Shown in pieces: positions 1-4,456 of a DNA stretch of 5,068 bases. Position 1 is the first letter of the stretch, and each line of letters opens with the position of its first letter. Position numbers and translations under genes: made by a program. The stretch lies in NCBI GenBank assembly GCA_022565935.1, contig JADFJY010000080.1:1-5068 (forward strand), read 5' to 3'. Source of the DNA: Nitrososphaerota archaeon. GTDB taxonomy: Archaea > Thermoproteota > Nitrososphaeria > Nitrososphaerales > Nitrosopumilaceae. Under the pieces are notes generated by a model. It was given only the letters and a program-made list of their open reading frames with translations, had not been told where the DNA came from and did no database searches.

Positions 1-80
1 GCTCTTAAAGCACTTGTTCTTACTTTTTGATGTTTTTTCTGTTCTTCTATCTCTTTTTTAGTTAATTTTTTTCTAATCAC
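1..80 (-). CDS. Partial small basic protein, N-terminus only, unrecognised
   Basis: An open frame begins at a GTG (80-78) and runs off the left edge after 26 codons. It reads MIRKKLTKKEIEEQKKHQKV followed by RTSALRA. The visible part is strongly charged and probably helical, with Lys and Glu dominating. An in-frame TAA lies seven codons upstream and no ATG or TTG comes between, so GTG is the only conventional start. A TATA-like box centred near 105, about 26 bp upstream, supports a leaderless transcript starting at this codon. I do not recognise the family, and the fragment is too short to assign. It could be the start of a nucleic-acid-associated or ribosome-associated small protein, but that is only a guess from charge. 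The promoter spacing is the main reason to call it a gene. Confidence 0.5.
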   Translation of the reverse strand, partial: MIRKKLTKKEIEEQKKHQKVRTSALR

Positions 81-101
81 AATACAAAATTTGTTTTATC
101 C

Positions 102-109
102 TAAATAAA
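102..109 (-). promoter_or_regulatory. TATA-like box for the partial left-edge gene
   Basis: The minus strand reads TTTATTTA, centred about 26 bp upstream of the GTG at 80. That is the archaeal TATA-to-start spacing, so transcription would begin at or within a few bases of the start codon. The surroundings are AT-rich, so a chance match is possible. Confidence 0.4.
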
Positions 110-128
110 TCAGCTTATTAATTTCAAA

Positions 129-148
129 TTAGAGTTTTATTCTAAAAA
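129..148 (-). terminator. Possible U-rich terminator after the 51-residue gene
   Basis: On the minus strand, a TTTTT run directly follows the TAA stop of the small gene at 149-304. It is part of a short inverted repeat (TTAGA at 129-133 and TCTAA at 141-145, with a 7-base loop). Archaeal termination relies mainly on U-runs, and the next gene on this strand has its own promoter just downstream. The stem is only 5 bp and the region is very AT-rich, so this is weak. Confidence 0.25.
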
Positions 149-304
149 TTAATTTTGTTTAATTCCTGTTTCTGATAATACCCACTCTAAAGCTTTGAAA
201 TAACCTTGTTTGAAATTTCTTTCATCAATTGCACTATCTGGGTTTGCTCTTAACTCTGCAAGTAATCGATTTGCTTTTTCTGTGATTGTTGCTTTATCTA
301 ACAT
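149..304 (-). CDS. Small 51-residue hypothetical protein
   Basis: An ATG (304-302) opens a 51-codon frame ending in TAA (151-149). The protein begins MLDKATITEKANRLLAELRA and continues with a segment containing NPDSAIDERNFKQGYFKALE and a final WVLSETGIKQN. It is soluble, probably two or three amphipathic helices, with no Cys and no membrane segment. The amino acid mix (Ala, Leu, Glu, Lys, with aromatic residues F, Y, F and W grouped between residues 31 and 41) looks like a real folded protein rather than noise. A TTTAAA box lies about 26 bp upstream of the ATG, consistent with a leaderless mRNA. The gene is divergent from rtcB and followed by a T-run. I do not recognise the family and assign no function. 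Its small size explains why automatic callers may miss it. Confidence 0.65.
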   Translation of the reverse strand: MLDKATITEKANRLLAELRANPDSAIDERNFKQGYFKALEWVLSETGIKQN

Positions 305-308
305 ATTT

Positions 309-322
309 TAGAATAAATTCTA
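309..322. repeat. Perfect inverted repeat between the small gene and rtcB
   Basis: TAGAAT (309-314) and ATTCTA (317-322) form a perfect 6-bp inverted repeat with a 2-base spacer. It lies 5-18 bp upstream of the ATG at 304, between that start and its TATA-like box, which is a place where a dimeric repressor could act. It may equally be chance in AT-rich DNA. Confidence 0.35.
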
Positions 323-327
323 ATTAA

Positions 328-333
328 TTTAAA
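328..333 (-). promoter_or_regulatory. TATA-like box for the 51-residue gene
   Basis: TTTAAA within a longer A/T tract (322-340) is centred about 26 bp upstream of the ATG at 304 on the minus strand. This spacing predicts a leaderless transcript. The divergent rtcB box lies about 30 bp away, so the two promoters sit back to back. Confidence 0.45.
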
Positions 334-356
334 ATTTTTTACAATTCTTCTGATGA

Positions 357-364
357 TTTAAATT
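357..364 (+). promoter_or_regulatory. TATA-like box for the rtcB operon
   Basis: TTTAAATT is centred about 32 bp upstream of the rtcB ATG. With the usual archaeal spacing, transcription would start near 387, leaving a leader of roughly six bases. No Shine-Dalgarno sequence is visible in front of rtcB, which fits a nearly leaderless message. Confidence 0.5.
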
Positions 365-392
365 GGATTGAAAGAAAATTTTACCGATATCA

Positions 393-1841
393 ATGTCTGC
401 AAGTACTCCAAAAAAAATTGGAGAAAATCAATATCAAATTGATGCTGACTCCAATTTTGGAATGAAAGTTCCTGTAAGAATATATGCTGATGAACCATTA
501 CTACAAAAAATGTTGTCTGATAGAACAATTATGCAGGCACGAAATGTTGCATCTATTCCTGGAATAGTTGGCCAGAGTATTGTTTTGCCTGATGGTCATG
601 AAGGATATGGTTTTCCAGTAGGTGGTGTTGCAGCAATGGATGCAGAAGAAGGGATGATTAGTCCTGGTGGTGTTGGATACGATATTAATTGTGGAGTTAG
701 ATTACTTCGTACAAATTTAACTGAACAAGTAGTTCGCTCTAAACTAAAAGAACTTGTTAATGATCTTTTCAGCTCTATTCCATCTGGTGTTGGCTCTAAA
801 GGTGCAGTTAGACTCAGTCCTTCAGAACTTGATGAAGTTTTGGTAAGAGGAGTTAGTTGGGCAATTGATCATGGGTATGGTTCAACAAATGATTCTGATG
901 TTTGTGAAGAAAATGGTCAAATTCCAAATGCTGATCCAAACAAAGTTTCAGATAAGGCAAGAAAAAGAGGAGCACCACAACTTGGAAGTTTAGGTTCTGG
1001 AAATCATTTTCTTGAAGTACAGAAAGTTACAGAAATTCATGATGAAGAAGCTGCAAATAGAATGGGAATTAAAGAAGGAACTATTACGATTTTAATTCAT
1101 TGCGGCTCTAGAGGATTTGGTCATCAGGTTTGTAGTGACTATCTCAGAGTTGCAGAACAGGCAATGGCAAAATATAATATCAATTTACCAGATAGAGAAC
1201 TTGCATGTGTTCCAAATACTTCTGAGGAAGGTGAGTCTTACAGAAAAGCAATGTTTGCAGCATTAAATTTTGCATGGAGTAACAGACAAATGATTACTCA
1301 TTGGACTAGGAAATCTTTTGAACGTGTATTTAATCAAACAGAATCTGATCTTGATATGAAATTAGTTTATGATGTAGCACATAACATTGCAAAAATAGAA
1401 AAACACAAAGTTGATGGAAAAGAACGAAAAGTCGTTGTTCATAGAAAAGGAGCAACAAGAGCTTTTCCTGCAAATCGTGATGAAATACCTTTCAAATATC
1501 GTGATTTGGGACAACCTGTTTTAGTTCCAGGCTCAATGGGCACTGCAAGTTGGATTTTGCTTGGTCAACCCAATTCTATGGATTTGAGTTTTGGTTCAAC
1601 TGCACATGGTGCTGGACGAACAATGTCTAGAACAAAGGCTAGGAGAATCTATAATGAAAATGACGTTAAAAAATCTCTAAATGATAAAGGCATATTTATC
1701 AAGGCATTGACCAGAGATGGAATTGTGGAAGAAACTCCTCAAGCATACAAAGATGTTGATGCAGTAGTTAATGTGTCTCATAATTTGGGAATTGCCACAA
1801 AAGTTGCAAAATTAGTGCCTATTGGTGTGATTAAGGGTTGA
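393..1841 (+). CDS. rtcB: RNA-splicing ligase RtcB
   Basis: RtcB joins RNA ends carrying a 2',3'-cyclic phosphate (or 3'-phosphate) to a 5'-hydroxyl using GTP and Mn2+. In archaea it seals tRNA exon halves after intron removal. At 482 residues it has the usual full length. The family signatures are all present: QARNVASIPGI and the GYDINCG motif with metal ligands D97 and C100, GSGNHFLE with N204 and H205, LIHCGSRG with H236, DVAHN with H330, RKGATRAFPA (351-360), and AHGAGR with H405, the expected guanylylated histidine, plus R409. The C-terminus PIGVIKG matches the family end and supplies the conserved near-terminal lysine. These positions correspond to D95, C98, N202, H203, H234, H329, H404 and K480 of Pyrococcus horikoshii RtcB (from memory). 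No intein interrupts the gene. The partner archease is not in this window. It leads a three-gene operon. Confidence 0.97.
   Translation: MSASTPKKIGENQYQIDADSNFGMKVPVRIYADEPLLQKMLSDRTIMQARNVASIPGIVGQSIVLPDGHEGYGFPVGGVAAMDAEEGMISPGGVGYDINCGVRLLRTNLTEQVVRSKLKELVNDLFSSIPSGVGSKGAVRLSPSELDEVLVRGVSWAIDHGYGSTNDSDVCEENGQIPNADPNKVSDKARKRGAPQLGSLGSGNHFLEVQKVTEIHDEEAANRMGIKEGTITILIHCGSRGFGHQVCSDYLRVAEQAMAKYNINLPDRELACVPNTSEEGESYRKAMFAALNFAWSNRQMITHWTRKSFERVFNQTESDLDMKLVYDVAHNIAKIEKHKVDGKERKVVVHRKGATRAFPANRDEIPFKYRDLGQPVLVPGSMGTASWILLGQPNSMDLSFGSTAHGAGRTMSRTKARRIYNENDVKKSLNDKGIFIKALTRDGIVEETPQAYKDVDAVVNVSHNLGIATKVAKLVPIGVIKG
1824..1832 (+). promoter_or_regulatory. Likely ribosome binding site for the PDCD5-like gene
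   Basis: GGTGTGATT, inside the last codons of rtcB, partly matches the archaeal anti-Shine-Dalgarno complement GGTGAT. It ends about five bases before the TTG at 1838, so it supports that unusual start. The same bases encode the conserved IGVIKG end of RtcB, so conservation alone would not prove the site. Confidence 0.4.
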
Positions 1842-2254
1842 GCGAAGAAGATTCTGAACTTGAACGATTAAAGGCAAAAAGACTTGCTGAAATGCAAAAA
1901 AATATCTCTTCGCAACTAGAAATTGAAAAAACCAAAGAACTTGCAAAAGAGAAACCACCTGAAAATCCACGAGATTTACTAGTTAACAGATTGGGATTTA
2001 GAGGATTAGAAGTTTTAGAAAATGCAGAATCTCAATTTCCTAATGAAACTAAAATTATTGTTGTAAAATTATCTGAATTAATTAAAACAGGTGAGATAAA
2101 TGAAATTATTGATGGAGGAAAATTATTAACATTATTTAGATCAATTGGACTAAGTGTTAGAATGGCAACAAAAATCAATATTGAGCAAGATGGAAAATTC
2201 ATATCTTTAAGTGAGAAACTTAGTAGCAAGTCATCTCATAACAGTGATGAATAA
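1838..2254 (+). CDS. PDCD5/TFAR19-like DNA-binding protein, divergent
   Basis: This 138-residue protein resembles the archaeal PDCD5 (TFAR19) family of small helical proteins, described as double-stranded DNA-binding; their cellular role in archaea is unclear. It starts with the typical charged helix SELERLKAKRLAEMQ (residues 6-20). A Lys/Glu linker follows, then a helical core (45-104) where NRLGFRGLEVLENAE and KLSELIKTGEINEIIDGGKL align by eye with the family's R-L-x-LVRPELAEQ and LIxLAQ-G-I-K-IDD-xLK pattern. The C-terminal tail after residue 122 is Ser/Lys-rich. The start is a TTG whose last two bases belong to the rtcB stop (TTGA overlap of 4 bp). It is preferred because it gives a family-like N-terminus; the next Met is residue 19 and would cut into that helix. 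The match is by pattern only; it may be a lineage-specific paralogue. Confidence 0.6.
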   Translation: MSEEDSELERLKAKRLAEMQKNISSQLEIEKTKELAKEKPPENPRDLLVNRLGFRGLEVLENAESQFPNETKIIVVKLSELIKTGEINEIIDGGKLLTLFRSIGLSVRMATKINIEQDGKFISLSEKLSSKSSHNSDE

Positions 2255-2565
2255 TGAATATAGTTTTAGAAATTAAAACAAAAAATTACATCGATGATTT
2301 ATTATCAATTAAAAAATCACTCTCACATATGCAAACCATTGTAGAAGAATATAATGGATATCTTCTTAGTGAACCTTCAACAAAGTTTGGCTGGACATTT
2401 TTCAAATTATCCTTCAAGCCAAATTTACAAAATAGTATAGAAAAAAAATTTGCTGACATGCTGATAAAATATCCAAGAGATGATCAATTACAAAAATTTG
2501 CAAAATTTATGATAGATTATTTTCATTCTCGAGGTTGTGATGCAATAATAAAAGCAGATGACTAG
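2254..2565 (+). CDS. Hypothetical 103-residue protein, third gene of the rtcB operon
   Basis: The ATG shares its first base with the TAA stop of the preceding gene (TAATG), and a GTGAT sequence sits about five bases upstream, so translation is probably coupled. The protein is soluble, with no signal or membrane segment. It opens with a likely beta strand (NIVLEIKTKN), then a helix (YIDDLLSIKKSLSHMQTIVE), a probable strand pair around YNGYLLSEPSTKFGWTFFKL, and two more helices ending in a single Cys (C95) near DAIIKADD. This alternation could be a small alpha/beta sandwich of ferredoxin-like type, but that is inference from the pattern. I do not recognise the family. Its place after rtcB and the PDCD5-like gene suggests a link to RNA or DNA handling, which the sequence itself does not show. 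Its TAG stop overlaps the stop of uS11. Confidence 0.8.
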   Translation: MNIVLEIKTKNYIDDLLSIKKSLSHMQTIVEEYNGYLLSEPSTKFGWTFFKLSFKPNLQNSIEKKFADMLIKYPRDDQLQKFAKFMIDYFHSRGCDAIIKADD

Positions 2566-3068
2566 ACTCTTCTTCCTCTTTTTCCACCTTTCTTTCTGGT
2601 GGTGTCGTGAGGAATAGGTGTTACATCATCAATTCTTCCAATCTTAAATCCACCTCTTGCTAATGCTCTAATTGCAGCTTGTGCACCTGGACCCGGAACT
2701 CTGGAACCAACTCCGCCTACAGCACTAACTCTGATATGGAATCCATCGAATCCTTTGTTTTTTGCAGTTTCAACTACTGCATTTGCAGCTTTCATTGCAG
2801 CAAATGGTGATGATTCGTATCTGTCAGCATTGACATGCATGCCACCAGAACTTAAGGCAACAGTTTCTCCACCAGTGAGATCAGTTAGATGAATAATTGT
2901 ATTATTGTAAGTACTGTAAATATGAACAATTCCCCATTTTTCAGGACTTTCTTTTTTTACCTCCGGTTGAGATTTTGTTTCTACTTTAGCCTCAGATTTT
3001 ACTTCCTCACCTGACACTTTAGTCTCCTTAACTGAAACTTGCTCAACTTTGGCTTTAATTTCTGACAA
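2562..3068 (-). CDS. rps11: 30S ribosomal protein uS11 with N-terminal extension
   Basis: uS11 sits on the platform of the small ribosomal subunit, contacting 16S rRNA near the E site and the mRNA exit. The core starts at WGIVHIYSTYNNT (residue 45) and carries DLTGGE, SSGGM, the ADRYESSPFAAM segment, SRVPGPGAQAAIRALARGG, KIGRIDDVTPIPHD and the basic tail KKGGKRGRRV, all diagnostic. From TTG 3068 the protein has 168 residues, about 40 more than usual for archaea. The extra 44 residues are Lys/Glu/Val-rich and low in complexity. TTG 3068 is the outermost possible start because TAG lies two codons upstream, and it has a TATA box at leaderless distance. A GTG at 3017 with AAGGAG six bases before it is a strong alternative, giving 151 residues. 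No S13 or S4 gene adjoins it. The final stop is shared with the convergent gene through CTAG. Confidence 0.96.
   Translation of the reverse strand: MSEIKAKVEQVSVKETKVSGEEVKSEAKVETKSQPEVKKESPEKWGIVHIYSTYNNTIIHLTDLTGGETVALSSGGMHVNADRYESSPFAAMKAANAVVETAKNKGFDGFHIRVSAVGGVGSRVPGPGAQAAIRALARGGFKIGRIDDVTPIPHDTTRKKGGKRGRRV
2570..2601 (+). terminator. Possible U-rich terminator for the rtcB operon inside rps11
   Basis: Beginning five bases after the TAG stop of the 103-residue gene, the plus strand becomes an almost pure pyrimidine tract including TTTTT at 2579-2583 and several TTT runs. It is the complement of the Lys/Arg codons that encode the basic uS11 tail. Archaeal polymerases stop at U-rich tracts, so this tract may end the operon transcript. 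That is inference. Confidence 0.3.
3024..3029 (-). promoter_or_regulatory. Shine-Dalgarno sequence pointing to an internal uS11 start
   Basis: The minus strand reads AAGGAG six bases before an in-frame GTG (3017-3015, Val18 of the long form). Motif and spacing are what an archaeal ribosome binding site should look like. It would give a 151-residue uS11 and a leader of about 51 bases. It could also be a chance product of Lys-Glu codons (AAG GAG), which are common in this segment. Confidence 0.4.
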
Positions 3069-3090
3069 TGTCTACACACGACTTAAAGGG

Positions 3091-3099
3091 TTTAAAAAA
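3091..3099 (-). promoter_or_regulatory. TATA-like box for rps11
   Basis: The minus strand reads TTTTTTAAA, centred about 27 bp upstream of the TTG at 3068. By archaeal spacing transcription would start at that TTG. A second, weaker CTTTAAG lies at 3083-3089 but is too close to the TTG to serve it. Confidence 0.5.
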
Positions 3100-3156
3100 C
3101 ATTGATTTTCTAATCTTGCCTTAATTTGGTCACTTTGCATGAAATTAATGATTATT

Positions 3157-3162
3157 CATATA
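3157..3162 (+). promoter_or_regulatory. TATA-like box for the 106-residue membrane protein
   Basis: CATATA is centred about 26 bp upstream of the GTG at 3185, again the leaderless spacing. It shares the 116-bp divergent gap (3069-3184) with the rps11 promoter. I see no further gene or clear operator in this gap. Confidence 0.45.
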
Positions 3163-3184
3163 CTCTCATCAACTGGATTCTTTA

Positions 3185-3505
3185 GTGGTATCAATTCTTC
3201 TCTTGGTAATTGGAATTGTAATTGCAACTGCTTTACTAGGATCTATAGGTTTTCAATTTCTAACACCGATTAATGATTTAATTTTGTCTCCCTTGGAAGA
3301 AAAATGTCAACTAATCGCCAATGAAGGATACAAAATTCATGCCACTTATTCAGTGTCAAGTATTGATGAACTTCCTAAAGATGAAATGAAACTAATGATG
3401 TACCTGGATGAAAAATGGATGAATGAATGTGTTTCTGTTCTTCCAGCTGATTCTATAATTAATATTGCAAATAATGTAGATAGAAAATTTTCATATGGGG
3501 AATAA
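3185..3505 (+). CDS. Small membrane-anchored hypothetical protein
   Basis: This 106-residue protein has one strongly hydrophobic segment at residues 3-26 (from SILLLVIGIVIATALLG to FQFL), then an acidic soluble region. There is no positive charge before the segment and no clear signal peptidase site, so it is more likely a membrane anchor than a cleaved signal; I cannot fix its orientation. The soluble part carries two cysteines, C41 and C82, which could pair if the domain lies outside the cell, and an acidic, Met-rich stretch around DEMKLMMYLDEKWMNE (66-81). The GTG start is the only one available, since the upstream frame has no ATG, GTG or TTG before a TGA, and a TATA-like box lies about 26 bp before it. 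I do not recognise the family. The gene is transcribed alone, divergent from rps11, and its TAA directly abuts the stop of thiL. Confidence 0.75.
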   Translation: MVSILLLVIGIVIATALLGSIGFQFLTPINDLILSPLEEKCQLIANEGYKIHATYSVSSIDELPKDEMKLMMYLDEKWMNECVSVLPADSIINIANNVDRKFSYGE

Positions 3506-4456
3506 TTATCTAAAATGTTTCCATCCCAAGTCTTTCAAGCGAATGTGACTGTTATTTTCTTGTAGAAAAACCCCCTTACCTGATGTAACATATCCAATTT
3601 CAATAATTGGAGTTTTAAGTAATTTTGCATTTTTTTTAATTATTTGTCTATATTTGGGAGATGTTGTAAATACAATTTCATATTCTTCCCCTCCATGAAA
3701 AATCAATGTGTTTAAATCAAATTTTTGAGATTTTGCATAATATTGTAAATCTTTCATAGAAGGTATATTGTTAATAACAAATTTCTTTTTACTCTGTTTT
3801 GACATTTCATTTAAAGTGGTAGATAATCCATCACTAGAATCCATTGATGATGAAAAATATTTTTTGTTTTTTATTCCAAATTTGAGTTTTGGGTTTGGTT
3901 TAAACACTGATTTAATAGATTTTTTAACAAAACTCTCTTTTCCCTTTTTCTTACCAAGAAGCATATTCAATCCTGCAGAAGTATAACCAAACGGTCCTGT
4001 AACAAATATGAGATCCTTCTTTTTTGATCCTTTTCTGCTAACTATATTATCAGTTTTTCCAAAAATACAGACATTAAACACAATTTCTTTGCCTGCATTT
4101 GTATCACCACCAAGAATTGAAATACCATATTCATCGCATGCTTTTCTGAAACCTTTTCCAATCTCTTCAATTTTTGAGCGTGAAATAGTTTTTGGCAGAT
4201 TCACAGAAATAATTCCATATTGAGGTTTGATTCCTTTTGCAGCAAAATCACTTACACATGCAACAATACTTTTTCTTGCAGCATCTGCTAATTTCATTTT
4301 AGATGGAATGTCTGTACTTTCTACTAGAGTATCTGTTTTAGCTACAATTTTGGTTTTACCTAAATTGAAAATTTCAACATCTTCAGAGACAAATTTTTTA
4401 TTTCCTAATTTTTCCTGAAAAATTTTGATTATTGATGATTCATCTAATTTGGTCAT
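3506..4456 (-). CDS. thiL: Thiamine-monophosphate kinase
   Basis: ThiL phosphorylates thiamine monophosphate with ATP to thiamine diphosphate, the last step of cofactor synthesis. It belongs to the AIR synthase/PurM-like ATPase family and acts as a cytosolic dimer. At 316 residues its length is typical. Seen in order: TDTLVESTDIP (41-51), AARKSIVACVSDFAAKGIKP (59-78), ILGGDTN (114-120), VTGPFGYTSAG (152-162) at the domain joint, SMDSSDGLS (204-212) and FHGGEEYEIVF (253-263). The VESTDIP form is, from memory, the archaeal version. One oddity is the N-terminal metal motif: where most members have GDDAAV, this protein has SEDVEI (24-29), keeping one Asp and replacing the other by Glu. The ATG lies inside the end of the upstream phosphohexomutase gene (17-bp overlap), so translation is probably coupled. 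No clear Shine-Dalgarno sequence is seen. PurM and HypE are related, but the motif set favours ThiL. Confidence 0.93.
   Translation of the reverse strand: MTKLDESSIIKIFQEKLGNKKFVSEDVEIFNLGKTKIVAKTDTLVESTDIPSKMKLADAARKSIVACVSDFAAKGIKPQYGIISVNLPKTISRSKIEEIGKGFRKACDEYGISILGGDTNAGKEIVFNVCIFGKTDNIVSRKGSKKKDLIFVTGPFGYTSAGLNMLLGKKKGKESFVKKSIKSVFKPNPKLKFGIKNKKYFSSSMDSSDGLSTTLNEMSKQSKKKFVINNIPSMKDLQYYAKSQKFDLNTLIFHGGEEYEIVFTTSPKYRQIIKKNAKLLKTPIIEIGYVTSGKGVFLQENNSHIRLKDLGWKHFR

Noticed and set aside
1..392. A tRNA or C/D box RNA near rtcB, expected from its role in tRNA splicing
   Set aside because: No tRNA consensus such as GGTTCGA-type T-loop or acceptor pairing, and no convincing paired C and D boxes, could be found on either strand.
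393..1841. An intein within RtcB, as known from some archaeal RtcB genes
   Set aside because: All RtcB motifs follow at normal spacing and total length is 482 residues, leaving no room for an insertion.
2032..2229. Minus-strand 65-codon frame opposite the PDCD5-like gene
   Set aside because: It lies wholly antisense to a better supported gene, has a hydrophobic Ile/Leu/Ser-rich composition typical of translating the complement of AT-rich coding DNA, and matches no family.
3069..3184. A possible small RNA or riboswitch in the divergent gap between rps11 and the membrane protein gene
   Set aside because: No stable hairpin, tRNA-like fold or recognisable riboswitch element is visible. The gap is only 116 bp and is explained by two back-to-back promoters.
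3768..4418. Three plus-strand frames (3768-3986, 4008-4223, 4227-4418) opposite thiL
   Set aside because: All three lie in the same frame antisense to thiL, whose motifs are unmistakable. Their Phe/Ile/Leu/Ser-rich products reflect the complement of Lys-rich codons, and no promoter or spacing supports them.
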